A stretch of 64,000 nt of DNA, taken from assembly GCF_041260155.1 (NCBI RefSeq), contig NC_091941.1:24132747-24196746 (forward strand), written 5' to 3'. The notes under the pieces were generated by a model. That model was given only the letters and a program-made list of their open reading frames with translations, had not been told where the DNA came from and searched no databases. This stretch comes from Ptychodera flava (lineage: Eukaryota > Hemichordata > Enteropneusta > Ptychoderidae). This document shows, piece by piece, positions 49,673 to 62,429 of this stretch. The stretch's first letter is position 1, and each line of letters begins with the position of its first letter. The translations under genes were made by a program, and so were the position numbers.

Positions 49673-52600
49673 ATGGTTGACGCAGAGACGATCGAAAACT
49701 CAGGAATCTCCATTGACGTAGACAAGATTAGGAACTTTGAGGTTCGGTCAGACGATATATTTGTTCTGACGTACCCTAAATCTGGTGAGTCCATGTAACA
49801 GTTACTATGAGTTGTGCAAATAAACCTGAAGCTTGCGAGCACGACCGCACGTCGGCTGGCATGCAAATATCGTTCGAAACAGCGCCTTGTTGGCGTACCT
49901 TTACCAAGTCGCTGTCATTTTGATTATGTCAAAGGAGTTTACATGTAAAATTGCACAGTTTAAATATGTCGCATCGATGGTAAAATGGTAACACATGGCT
50001 GTTGTTTGCTAAGCATAGCAGCGTGAATGATATTAATTCGCTGTTTGACAGAAGATGATGCATGATGAACGACTACGCCGCGCCGGTTCGGTACTTTAGG
50101 CTGCGTTCACAAAAAACGGTTAGGGGGGGGGGGGCTGGAGGAATTCAGGGGGATTCGAAAATTTTGGGGGTAGTGGAGGGGGGGGACTTGAAAATTTTGC
50201 TCTACCTGTAGGGGGGGACTTGAAAATTTTTGGGTCCCTTTTGAGTTTTACATTTTCCAATTCCAAGTTTTTGTAGGTAATTCAATGAAAAATGAATACC
50301 ATTTTTTATGTCATCAAAATGTTGTAATGTTAGTAATGATTTAACAAAGAACCATTTTGTCACATTTCATGACTTTTATCTCAAAAAAATCTAAACGTGT
50401 GATTTGTCGTAAAAAGCAAACGAGCCTCGTAACAGGGCAGAAGCTGCAACTGTTAATGATTTCTGCAATATTTCTATGCAATATAACAACTACAGTTTCT
50501 TGCTATCTCCCTACAGCATGCTCAAACACACAATATTTAGTTTGTCGACAAAGCCTGTATATATAAAGAAAAGTATGTATTTGGTGATAATTTAATTGGA
50601 GTCCAGACTGACAGTCAGCTGTCAGTGATACAAATGCATGGCACACATACATAGGCTGTGACAGCAAGCTGAATACTGGACAATTCAACATGGTGTAGGG
50701 AGTAGAACAAGAACGCAGTTGTAAAACTGAACAAAAATATTGCCAAAATTATCAAAGTTAATACAGCTACTGCCTACGGGTAGTGTCACTATCAGATACT
50801 ACCCTGCTACTGCAGTGTCACTGTCACTGCATACCTGAACAGTGACAGAGACAGCTCTGACTCTGATGTACATGGTAGTTGAAGAAGAGTTTTGGTCAAA
50901 TGACACTCATGACAGTGAAACTCACTTGTACACAAGATCAGGCCAGAGAGCAACACATGGAAGAAAACACATAGAAATTTTTGAATTCTGGCATATGAGA
51001 ATAATCAAATATTAAAGAAAAAAGATGGGGTCACCATGCTTGATTTTCTAAATTTTCACTCACTTATTATAAAATGATACAGAAGTAAAACTTTGAACAG
51101 TAAAGACTAAAAGAAAAAATATGTGACCAAATGGAATTATTTATTTTTTAACCAAATATTTAATTATTACACCCAAAATTTCAGAGATTAAAACATTTAT
51201 TTGATGTAATATTTTAACCTTCCAGTATTGTCAATTTTGAGTAGCATCTAATCCATATATGTCTTGTAGTTTTGAAACAAATTTTCGGTAGGTCACTGTG
51301 CGATATGGCAATTAGCCAGAATTGACAATTTTCCTACTCTCTCATGATTGCATTTTGTGTGCTCTTCAACAGGAGCATTGACCTGGCAAGAGTTGGATTG
51401 ACTCAAGTTGGCTTTTAGACCAATAAATCTAAAAAATCACTGATGCATTTAAACAACTTGCCTTTAGAATATGACTATACAAAGTGCTAATACAGGTAGT
51501 GTTGAACACCTGTGAGCAGAACGGCGCAATACATGTTTATTTTTTCTGCGCTCACATCCTCTATAAATATGCGAGCCTGTGATAGTTTGGGGGGGGGGAC
51601 TTGAAAAATTTTGACCACATAGAGGGGGGGCATTTGAAAATTTTTAGGGTACTTAGGGGGGATCTGAAAAAAAAAAAGATTTCGATCGAGATTCCTCCAG
51701 CCCCCCCCCAATCGTTATTTTTGAACGCAGCCTTATACGCTATGGAAACAATTAAATGAAGTCATCACCGCACACATGGAAATCCTCCTTGTTTAGCTTC
51801 ATTCCACGATTAAATGATATTGAACTTCATAGCTATTGGTCAACTTATTCAAATTTCATGTGACAACTGACAGACACTAATTACTTCGTAAAAGTTGAAC
51901 ATTCAACAGCGTTGAAATGAGTGGTATTTCTTGCAGCATGACATTTTAGTCTGACCTTTCAACTGACAGCTGGACACAGTTTGACCTTTTGAGGAGTGAA
52001 CCATTTAAAATGAGGGGGCTAACATTTTTTCGGGAGGGGTGATTTGTTGTCAGCCAAATGTGACAGAAGAAAGGGTATATGTTTGCCTTCAGGGAGGTGG
52101 GAAAAATTGCTACAATTGACATCGACCTTGGATTGGATACAAAGCAAGACTGGATTAGGCTGCATCACAGACAAACATGGACAGATTCGCAACGGGTATT
52201 GTTTAAGGCGTGAAGCGGTTACGTAACCCATCCATGTTTGCTTTGCCTCAGGTTGCTCTCGCCTCTCTTTTCTGAAGAGTGCAGACCATGCATCCTTCGG
52301 TAATTTTCGGATTTTCGCCAATTATTAAGCGAAAGTATGTTCGGCAAAGTTTGTGTTGTTGTTGTCCTGTGGTGCTGAGCGGAATTGACATGCTGGCGAA
52401 AATGGGAGTGTTTTGAGCTTCAGGAAAGTGAGTTTTACCGTTTTAAAAATTCCTCTCATATTTTTATGAATATATAATGAGTGTGTTTGAACCAAATTTG
52501 AAAGTCTTTTATCGATACTGTCTGGTTTTACTCAATGGTTTAGGGTCAGTCATACCGTCTTTTACACGTGCGTCAAGGAAGGACATGTTTATGAAACTGC

Positions 52601-55600
52601 TGGCGTGTTATGTTTTGATTGGCGTGAAGCAGTGTTTCTGGCCTGTAAACTATGGTTGCTACGCGACTGGCAGTACGATGCCATCTCGTCGTATTTTTCA
52701 CATAATCTCGTGCAATTATCAACCACAAACAAAGCCTCCAAAAAGTTTAACACCTTTGAAGCTCATTTTAATATGAAAAGCCAATAGTCTGCCGAGACGA
52801 CCATGGAACAAAAGGCATGCCGCGTTTCCAGTCTGTCTATATTTGTCTGTGGCTGCATTCACAATACTGGTGGGGTGGTGGAGGAATTCGGGGGGGGGGG
52901 GGTCGAAATTCTGGGAGTAGTAAGGTTGGGAGTAGTAGAGGGGGACTTGAAGGTTCTGCTCTGCGTATAAGGGGGGACCTGGAAATATTTTGGTTCCCTT
53001 TTATTTTTTTACATTTTCCGATTCCGAGGTTTGGTAGGTAATTCAATGAAACATGGATAACATTTTTATGTCATCCAATGGTTCTGATTTTGGCAATAAT
53101 TAAACAAATCTAGAACCGTTTTGTAGCAGTTCATGACTTTTATCTCGAAAAAATCTAAAAATGTATGAATCCCATAAATTATCGCAAAAAGACAAGTAGG
53201 CTTTGTAACGGGGCAAAAGCTGCAACTGTTGATAATAATATATCTATGCAATGTATAATATGCAGTTTCTTGCTTACTCCCTACAGCATGCTGAAACACA
53301 TTATTCAGTTTGTTGACAAAGCTTGTACATATAAATATTGGTGATAATTGAGTTAGAGTCCAGACTGAAAGTCATATGTCCATGATACAAATGCACGCAA
53401 CACATACAAGGGCTGTGTTGGCAAGCTGAATACCTGACAGTTCAACATGTTGTAGGGAGTAGAACAAGAGCGCAGTTGTATAAACTGAACAAAAACAAAT
53501 AATCAAAATTAATACAGCTGCCCTGCTACTGCAATGTCACTGTCACTGTCACTGCATACCGGCTGTGACAGAGATAACTCTGACTGTGATGCAGTTGTAG
53601 TTGAAGAAGAGTTCGGGTCATTTGACGCTCAAGATGATAGTGAAACATACTTGTACACAAGATCAGGCCAGAGAGCAACACATGGAAGACTAGGAGACTT
53701 GACAGTTATCAGGGATTTTTGAATTCTGGCCTATTGGAATAATCAGATATTGAAAAAATGATGAGGTCAACATGCTTGATTTTCTACATTTTACAAATGT
53801 ACGACAAAAAGGACGTTTTTGACGAAAACCACTCAAAATCAATATTTGAAACCTTTCAAGTCCATGCAGTATGAATGAAATTTTCACATTCTAATCGTAC
53901 AATGACACAAATTAAAGTAAAACTTTAAATGTTAAAGACTCTACTTTAAATGGAAAAATGAGTGGCTGAATGGAATTATTTGCTTTTTACCAAATTTTCC
54001 ATGATTACAGCCAAAATTTCAGAGATCAACATGTTTATTTGATGGAATATAAAATTAATAGGGCTTTAAACTTAAGCTTACGTACACGTGGAGACGCCGC
54101 GGCTGGTTACGATTCAATTGGGTGGTTGGCCCTGATTCATTTAGTACTTACATGTACTATTTAAATAATAACACATGAGAGCGAGGGCAAGATCACGATT
54201 TATTGCCTGCCCAAGGGATGGTGGTCATGATCGAAATATTGATGATGCCCGAGCCGTAGGCGAGGGCATCATCAATATTTCGATCATGACCACCAGCCCG
54301 AGGGCAGGCAAAAAATCGTGATCTTTCTCTCGCTCTCATGTGTTATTATTTTTATTACACCGAACAAACTTCTTCGAGTACAGTTCACCTTTCTGCATGA
54401 GTCCGGCCCTCAGCGTAAAATGTTGTCAGTGCCAAGTCTAGGGTTGCCGCTGAAAGTTTGCCGATCTCCTCGGTCGCGTATCCAAAATTTGTTGCTTGCA
54501 TAGTCGCTGAACACAGAAATTGCATTCCTGTTGCCATTTTCGTTCGTTTGCTGTTTACTTGCATCAAAATATCGTCTAACTGTGCCGGTGACAGGTCTGC
54601 ATGACGTTCGCAGCGATAGTAGCAAGTACAAGCGAACGACAATTTGTTACGCGCAGAAAGGATGCGCAGTAAGTAAAATGACGTCATCCATGTAATATCA
54701 AATGCAGAGGGCATCATCAAGTTCGCAGAGGGCATCATCACGTTCGCAGAGGCATCATCATGTTCTTTTACATGTCACGTGAGTCGTGTTTAACCAATGG
54801 CAGTGCACGCTGAATGAGTGAGGTGTAATAATTATTTTTTTTTCAATTTTCTTCGACCTTCACTTTGAGTGCAGGGACAACATGGATGAAAGAAGTTGTT
54901 CCCTTGGTGATGAATGGAGGAGATATTGACGCAATCAACAAAGTGCCACCAGATGTGAGGGCGCCCTACATAGAATTCGTAATTTCTCCGAACCACCCTA
55001 GCATGAGTGGGGTTACCACACACTTTGGCCTGCCTGAAGGGTTCGACCTCGACACCCAACCGTCTCCCAGGATAATCGTGTCACATTTGCGGCCAGAGTT
55101 CCTTCCTACGCAAATGGAAGAAAAGAAACCGAAGGTACAGAAGTTGTACAGAGGCTTATATTAGCTTATAGTCTACTTTATTTATGTATTTATACCTTAT
55201 TTATTCATATTTAGGCTGCGTTCACAAATAACGATTAGTGGGGGGGGGGGGGCTGGAGGAATCTCGATTGAAATCTTATATTTTTTGAGCTCCCCCTAAG
55301 TACACTTAAAAATTTTCAAATGCCCCCTCTATATGGTCAAATTTTTTCAAGTCCCCCAACTATTACAGGCCCGCATATTTATAGAGGATGTGAGCGCAGA
55401 AAAAATAAACATGTATTGCGCCGTTCTGCTCACAGGTGTTCAACACTACCTGTATTAGCACTTTGTATAGTCATATTCTAAAGGCAAGTTGTTTAAATGC
55501 ATCAGTGATTTTTTAGATTTATTGGTCTAAAAGCCAACTTGAGTCAATCCAACTCTGGCCAGGTCAATTGCTCCTGCCGAAGAGCACACAAAGTGATAAT

Positions 55601-58600
55601 CATTGGAGAGTAGGAAAATTGTGAATTCTGGCTAATTGCCATATCGCACAGTGACCTACCGAAAATTTGTTTCAAAACTACAAGACATATATGGATTAGA
55701 TGCTACTCAAAATTGACAATACTGGAAGGTTAAAATATTCCATCAAATAAATGTTTTAATCTCTGAAATTTTGGGTGTAATAATTAAATATTTGGTTAAA
55801 AAATAAATAATTCCATTTGGTCACATATTTTTTCTTTTAGTCTTTACTGTTCAAAGTTTTACTTCTGTATCATTTTATAACAAGAATGTGAAAATTTAGA
55901 AAATCAAGCATGGTGACCCCACCTTTTTTCTTTAATATTTGATTATTCTCATATGCCAGAATTCAAAAATTTCTGTGTGTTTTTCCGTGTGTTGCTCTCT
56001 GGCCTGATCTTGTGTACAAGTATGTTTCACTGTCATGAGCGTCATTTGACCCAAACTCTTCTTCAACTACCACGTAAATCAGAGTCAGAGCTATCTCTGT
56101 CACTGTTCAGGTATGTAGTGACAGTGACACTGCAGTAGCAGAGCATTAATGATAGTGACACTACCCATAGGCAGTATAGCAGTCTTAACTTTGATAATTT
56201 TGGCAGTATATTTGTTCAGTTTTACAACTGCGTTCTTGCTCTATTCCCTACAGCAAGTTGAATTGTCTAGTATTCAGCTTGCTATCACAGCCTATGAACG
56301 TGCACCATGCATTTGTATCACTGACAACTGACTGTCAGTGTGGACTCCAATTAAATTATCACCAAATACATATTTATATTTATATATACAGGCTTTGTCG
56401 ACAAACTAAATATTGTGTGTTTGAGCATGCTGTAGGGAGATAGCAAGAACCTGTAGTTGTTATATTGCATTGCAGAAATCATGAACAGTTGCAGCTTCTG
56501 CCCTGTTACTAGGCTCAAGTTTGTTTTTTACGACAAATCACACGTTTAGATTTTTTCGAGATAAAAGTCATGAAATGTGACAAAATGGTTTTAGATTTAA
56601 CTTACAACATTTTGATGACATAAAAATGGTATTTATTGTTCATAGAATTACCTACAAAAACTTGGAATTGGAAAATGTAAAACACTAAAGGGAACCAAAA
56701 ATTGTCAAGTCGCCCCCTTCAAGGAGGGCAAAATTTTCAAGTCCCCCCTCTACTACCCTCAAAATTTTCGAATCCTCCGAATTCCTCTAGCCCCCCCTAA
56801 CCATTTTTTGTGAACGCAGCCTTATACTGGTCATCTCCCTCAATCAACCAGATATAAACTGTAAATGCTCACGTGTTTCATTATATATTGCAGTTATGTG
56901 TAAATTTGAACCTTTGCCACATGTTTGCAACTTCATTGAAAGTATTATGATCAACATAATGAACAATATTCACCACAGATTAACTCTGTAGGTCATTAAG
57001 TATTCAAATACGTAATTAGCTGCAATAGAAATAATTAATTTCTTTGACTGCTGTCACTGTATCACCTTTTTATATAGCAAGTGTAATTGCCTCTTGTCAA
57101 GTCCTTCAAACTGTATATTCCAAACTTTGTAAGTTCATTAGATATGCAAACTATAAATTAGCTGACTTGAAAACTTAAGTGCGAAATGACTTCCAATATT
57201 GGTATAACCTGGTATAATCATCAATGTACATACCATGTTATGCCAACTTTATATATCCCTAATTAGGAAAGCTCATTAAATACACAAATTAGGAATTTGC
57301 TGAAGCAAAAATGCTTAATGCCTTTCGATAATGTTAGCCTACATAATAGTATCTTTAATGTACATAGCAAGTTTCATCAATTTTAGTCATGTAAAATCAA
57401 ATATATATCCCTAATTTCAAAAATTCATTAAATATGCAAATTAGTAGCTGCATGAAGTAAAAATGCTTAATGACTTTCAATAATGTCGTATTATAGTATT
57501 TTTAATGTACGAAATGTACAAAATGTTAAAAATGTACAAAAGGATACCAGAGATATAAATGTCTGTGAGTTATGTATGAGACGTGTACACATGCTCTAAG
57601 CAAAATGAAGGAAAAAGGATTCCCGTATTTTCTCAAACAGGCCAAGGTTAGTGCAATATAATAAAAATTTCTGGAGGTTTTACGGCTGCTCTTCAGTATA
57701 TCAGTCGTTTTACCACAGTCCTTACAACACAAGAGGGACTGTGTTTTACGTACAGTGTATGACTCCAGAATGCCCCAACGAATTGAGCACACGTTTTACA
57801 GTTCGGAAAACGAAAAGAAGTATTCTTAACATTTGCATGAAATTATTGATCCTAATTGCAGGTGATATACGTGGCAAGGAATCCGAAAGATGTAGCTGTT
57901 TCCACCTTCCACTTCGCACAGAAGGAACTACCGGCGATCAATAAGAAAGCGTACGATGGTTTTAGTGACTTCCTCCCGGACTTCATGAACACCAGCAATG
58001 GAGCCCAAACCGTCATATGTAAGTCACGATAGTCTCATATTAATTGCCTCATTGCCTTTTTAACGTTATGGCCTAGGGCGGTTACCATCACTAAACCGCG
58101 ATCAGGCGATAGCGAAATCTTACTTGACGAGCTTTTTTGTACGTTCTCTTTTCTTCCAAAGCTATGGTTTAAGAACAGTAATGTATTGGCTATGGGCTAA
58201 ACAACTCATTATCGATCGATCGATAACCATTGTCCTTGTAGTCATCATCATCATCGTCATCATCATCGTCATCATCACCATAATTATCAAAGGAATATGT
58301 GTTGTCAGTTTTAATACATATTCACCATAATCACAACAGTCAAACAGTCTGACGTCGCCCGTAATATTCGACACCCAAAATATCGCTATACTTCTTGTCT
58401 TAACACCATTGGTGTTCACTTGTCGCAATTATAACACAGTATTAATTACACTGGTTTACTATATTGGTCAAGTACATAAATTGCGCCGATTCTACACGAC
58501 AATTACAATATGACAGCCGCTATAAAATTCATGTTGTCGATCATATGTAGATGACGGTTCGACGTGGCCAAAGCACGTTCTGACATGGTGGAACAAGCGA

Positions 58601-60676
58601 CATGAACCGAATGTGTTTTTCGTTACCTTTGAAGAAATGAAAAGGGTTTGTATACGTATTATTGTTGTTCTATGCCTCAATTTACAAGCGTGTCAAATGT
58701 AATGCTAATGGAGAAGCACCTCCTACCCTCATACATAATTGTTTTACGCATCGCAAACCGCTGGCCGTATTTGGATAAACTCGTGTTAATGCGTCCCGAA
58801 TCTTCATTTGTGTGTTGTACAAAGTTTACTCTTGAATAGCGCACATAGTTCACAAGTTGTCGCTTGTACCGTAGACTCTAAACAGAAGGTCTATGCTTGT
58901 ACTTACATGGCGGATTAAATTGTTCAATAGAGAGCGGAACTGTATACATTAATGTTGGATATTTCGACTGCTCTGGATATTTGAGTACATCAAAAGCAGT
59001 TCCTTGGTAATATCGAGGGAGGCGATGTTGTGAATGTGTACCAAGTTAGAAACAAAACTGGCGTATCTTTTTTCTGTTTGGGGCGTTTTAGTTTTGCTGA
59101 GTCATTCAACGTAAAGTTCGATTAAAATTAATTTTAATGCAATCATGATGTTTAACAGAAACATATAATTTAACCTTCTGCAGATGTTCCGAGAGTAACC
59201 AATTCCCAATTTCGTATCAGCCAGTGATTTACAATTTCAAAGAACATTGAATTCACTGCATCGTGGCACAAGCAGACTTATTCCGTGTCTTTGCCGGGCA
59301 ATTAAGATTTAACACTCTTGATTGCACTGTGATAGTGTTCTTATACCCTGGCCTTCAATTTCAGAGCAAACCAACGAAAACTGAGTTTTTATTGTACCTC
59401 TTGGGGCAAATGACAGACCTTATGTAAGACATCGAAAGTACACGATGCAAGTTTCTGATTTGCTTGATCAAATCTTCCAGCATTTGTGTGTGTCTGATTT
59501 TTCCGAGCATTTTTCTTCAACTCAAGGCGGTAGAAAATGCCTGATAGACGGTATATTGAAGCGAGATCTCGCTTCTGATGTCTACGGTTGAAGCCACTGT
59601 TAAGTCAATAAACACGTGTCGATCACTCCTTGAGCAGAAAACTCAAAATGGTGTTTTTCTTTGCAATGTTCACCAGGACTTGGCAGGCAGTGTTTCGAAA
59701 CTTGCGAAATTCCTCGAAAAGGAACTTGATGACGATGTAGTGAAGAAAATCGCCGACCATTGCAGTTTTGAAAGTATGAAGAAAAATCCCGCCGCCAGAA
59801 AGAATGACTATTGCGTCAATGTCTTGAAAGTGGATCCAGCAGAGGCCTCACCGTTTGTACGGAAAGGTAAATACGTAATCATTTTCAGACCTCTGTCCCT
59901 AGCAGTGGGGTCCAAAATTCTGTCCTGAAATTTGCAGTTGTACATGTGTCGTCGTGACTTACAGTTTTACGTAGCCGACAAGCAATGGTGACAATATTGC
60001 ATTTTTTGTGTTGGTATATGGTCTGTATAGCAGTGAGCAGACCATCTAAATGTGTGGAAAATATTCCATTCCCATCTAACCTTCTTCCGATATATCGCAT
60101 AGAAATACATCCTACCCATTGATTTTAGGCAGTATTTTGGTTTTGAGCAATATTTTAGTGTTTATAGACATGCAGCTTGGAACCCAGCCACATTTTCAGA
60201 CTCCAGGAACATACTGACGCAGTTTCAGACACCTCAAACTTAATGACACTACGACTAGATCCTTGACTAAAGAAATGGGCCAGGGGAACTGGTTAAGACC
60301 GACGCGCAACCATTTGCTTCCCGCATAGATTTCTAAAACATTCATTCTGCAAATGACCTTCAAATATATGTGAGTACCTGACCAAGCTATGAAGATACAC
60401 AAATGATAGTACAATGACCTGTTCTTGCATTTCTATGTACAAGTCAATGGAACTGGCCGTCACTGTACAACCACTAGATACAGTACAGGCACCTCGATAC
60501 CAATAAACTGACAACACACTTAATTCTTCAAGCATTTCATCACTGGCATTTCTCTCTCATCAGGGAAGGTTGGCGGGTGGAAAGCGGTCTTCAGTGTAGC
60601 AGACAACGAGAAATTCGACCAGGGGTACACAGAATGGCTCAAAGGAAGCGACTTCCATGCGGAGTTTGAAATTTAG
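49673..60676 (+). CDS. Cytosolic sulfotransferase gene D, six exons, intact
   Basis: The only array member with every exon in frame: 49673-49784, 54875-55134, 57862-58018, 58551-58645, 59677-59866 and 60564-60676, giving 308 residues (about 295 is usual for animal SULTs). Visible motifs in order: TYPKSGTTW near residues 34-42 (PAPS 5'-phosphosulfate loop); SHLRPEFLP near 107-115, whose His aligns with the catalytic base of SULTs; VIYVARNPKDVAVS near 125-138 (3'-phosphate binding Arg and Ser); HCSFESMKKNP; and PFVRKGKVGGWK near 267-278. KAVFSVADNE matches the KxxxTVxxxE dimer motif with Ser for Thr. There is no signal peptide or membrane segment, which fits a cytosolic enzyme. Intron 1 (5.1 kb) and intron 2 (2.7 kb) are mostly transposon sequence. 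Donors are GTGAGT, GTACAG, GTAAGT, GTTTGT and GTAAAT. Substrate is unknown. Confidence 0.93.
50096..51735 (+). mobile_element. 1.64-kb G-ended transposon upstream of exon 2 of gene D
   Basis: Ends TTAGGCTGCGTTCACAAAAA and TTTTTGAACGCAGCCTTA, with TTA or TA at both borders. The subterminal DNA is GGGGGACTTGAAAATTTT repeated. Gene C keeps the empty site near 24030 (TTTTCGCTATGG against TTATACGCTATGG here). The interior is non-coding. The same element in reverse orientation lies 3.5 kb away, after exon 2. Confidence 0.8.
52185..52848 (+). repeat. Segment shared with intron 2 of gene C, here in intron 1 of D
   Basis: Direct-orientation match to 30300-30965. The reading frame at 52477-52776 is not preserved in the other copy and is not proposed as a gene. 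At its right edge a G-ended transposon has inserted. Confidence 0.6.
52850..54056 (+). mobile_element. Truncated G-ended transposon in intron 1 of gene D
   Basis: The left end GGCTGCATTCACAATACTGG, a G-rich stretch, and an interior resembling the 50.1-kb element and the copy at 25.3 kb (TTTTATCTCGAAAAAATCTA). The right end is missing. The sequence switches at about 54056 to intron DNA that matches gene C near 27300. Confidence 0.65.
54166..54836. mobile_element. Composite hairpin MITE 38 bp upstream of exon 2 of gene D
   Basis: It opens with an inverted repeat of about 85-bp arms (54166-54252 and 54265-54350) with AATATTGATGATGCCC and its complement. About 480 bp follow, including three copies of a GCATCATCA-GTTCGCAGAGG unit at 54700-54765. 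It ends GAGGTGTAATAATTA. The outer ends TAATAACACATGAG and the complement of CTCATTCAGC..GGTGTAATAA are loosely inverted. Gene C lacks it: TTTAGTATTTATTATTTTTC is continuous there. The pyrimidine tract and acceptor of exon 2 survive intact just beyond. Confidence 0.65.
55211..56824 (-). mobile_element. 1.61-kb G-ended transposon downstream of exon 2 of gene D, inverted
   Basis: Ends TTAGGCTGCGTTCACAAATA and TTTTTGTGAACGCAGCCTTA. The interior is the reverse complement of the 50.1-kb element almost throughout; for example CTTGTAGTTTTGAAACAAAT is found in the other orientation at 51260. It starts only 77 bp after the end of exon 2. Confidence 0.82.
56848..57522 (+). mobile_element. Partial element with 145-bp tandem repeats in intron 2 of gene D
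   Basis: The head CCAGATATAAACTGTAAATG and about four units match the two elements in gene B. It stops without the GACA tail at about 57520 and joins DNA that matches gene C at 31160 onward. Confidence 0.7.
58210..58285 (+). repeat. GATC then ATC microsatellite in intron 3 of gene D
   Basis: ATCGATCGATCGATAACC followed by a short run of about 12 ATC/GTC units. The array is strongly shortened compared with gene C. Confidence 0.9.
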
Positions 60677-61701
60677 CTAAACGAGTCAAGCTATCATCGT
60701 CAATGCTTATTTTTCCATCAAACTCTAGTTCTACCGTGCTGTGTTGCTTGCTGCTGCAGTGATTGCAGAAAACGTAATTACATGACGGTCATTTTAGCAT
60801 GCTCTATCAAAGAGAGTTTGCATTTTCAGCCAAAGGCTTTTGCCGCTACAAGAGAGTGTTTTGGTTCACCGTGCTTTTGATTGCACGTGCGTACTTATCC
60901 ATTCCTCACCTTGACAGTGTTTTGTTTTTCATTGAACTTTTAAACCAGCTTAACGATTTCATTTCTCATCATGAAATGCCTCTGAAACCTGTACGAGAAA
61001 AATGACAGATAATGTTATTTGATAATATAATTGATACGCTGTTTTCCAAGAAGAAGCCACCAAATAAAAAGACGACATAAAATAACAGGACTTTTATCTG
61101 CATGAAATAGCGACAAAATATCTCCTTAGGTTTGTACAATGAAGGATTTACTGATTCACTGTAGCTTTTAGAGAGCCATTTCGGCCATGGGTCATTAACA
61201 TAAACGTAAGTCGTCAAGGTTTTCTCTGTGATATCATGTATTTGGTTTTCAGTAGATGTAGTTTGTTTGTTATCAACCTGGTATACTATTGAGGATACTT
61301 GTAACAGGTTCAAGGTAAACATCATCGTCGTCGTCATCATATCATCATCATAGTCGTCGTTGTCGCTGTCGGCGGCGGCGGCGACTTCTTCGTCACGGCG
61401 TCATCATCGTTATCATCAACATATCAAATGAGCCGTTGTTTCAAAGACAAAGCCCTGCATACGCATTATGAAATGGCAGTATGCAGTGCAGACGAATTTG
61501 ACTATCGTTGTTGCACAAAATGTTAGGCGATATCCACAGAACTGGCGAACATATTTACTAAACTGAGTACATTATACTATGGGGGAGGGGTTACAAGAAA
61601 TTAAGTTCGTTAGATTGTGTTGTGTGTTGAACTTACTTTACACTAAGTCTTTAGGTTGAAATTACAAGAATCCGTGATACTTTCTCGCACCAACTGTCGT
61701 C

Positions 61702-61985
61702 TTATCGCTCGGTATCGGTGCTACGACTGATCGACCCATGTCTGCAGGGGCCCTCCTGGAGCGAGTTCAAAATCAAGTTGATGTCACTCAGTCCATGGTT
61801 CGTAGCATCCTTGGCCATAACTCTGCCGACCTCATTGTTGAACAGGTTCATCAGCCTCTCGCCGACGGTACTCATCGGACGCTCTTCGTAAGCGAATGAC
61901 TTTGCTAGGTCAGGTCCGAATTCACGGGTGACGCGGTACATCCAAAGAGCGGGAGTAAAAGCCTGTCTCTGCCCGTTATGGTTGC
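61702..61985 (-). CDS. DUF6973-like terminal exon, first copy after gene D
   Basis: Same domain as the exon after gene C. It opens after a CTGCAG acceptor with NHNGQRQAFTPALW, then MYRVTREFGPDLAKSF, GERLMNLFNNEVGRVM and NLILNSLQEG. Its last dozen residues differ from the copy 1.4 kb downstream. It lies in the left half of a tandem duplication (61657-63062 repeated from 63063). No upstream exons are seen between it and 63062, so it is probably a duplicated last exon that is unused or used alternatively. Confidence 0.5.
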
Positions 61986-62275
61986 CTGCAGAGCAGAAAG
62001 ATTAAACGTTACATTAAGATTCAGCGCCCACAGTCCTTTATCGGCCTTTTTTCACGACCAGCATAGTATCTGTAAATTAGATTGCTTTAGTCAGTTTAGT
62101 TCCCTATAACCAGGAGTAGATATTTTCTCCAGATATTAAATACATGAAGCGTTGATTTTTGCATCTTCTGAGCTCGTCTTCAAACGGATTGAATCGTTAC
62201 ACTAATAGAAATATAATATAATGCGACATTTCGATCATCGAGGTGTTTTACTCGAAATCCTTCTACAATCTACGC

Positions 62276-62324
62276 CTTTGACTTGACAGTTACCCATGAA
62301 GGGTAACTGTCAAGTCAAAGGCAT
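62276..62324. repeat. Perfect 22-bp-arm hairpin, first copy
   Basis: Arms GCCTTTGACTTGACAGTTAC(CC) and (GG)GTAACTGTCAAGTCAAAGGC with a 5-base spacer. It is repeated identically at about 63682-63730 in the tandem duplicate. Perfect pairing in both copies points to a young hairpin element or to a constrained structure. It is not next to a visible gene end. Confidence 0.8.
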
Positions 62325-62429
62325 ACAGTGCATTTCACCTAAGTACCGCAACTCAGCGTTTGAGACGGACACAATCCACATACAAAACACACGATTAGCT
62401 TGGGTATCACGGACACATTTCAAAGTCAC

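Noticed and set aside
52477-52776. 99-residue frame in the shared C/D segment
   Set aside because: The frame is not preserved in the paralogous copy at 30.6-30.9 kb.
54385-54741. 118-residue minus-strand frame in the MITE before exon 2 of gene D
   Set aside because: No recognisable family, and it includes the translated GCATCATCA repeat; could be a captured fragment but is not supportable as a gene.
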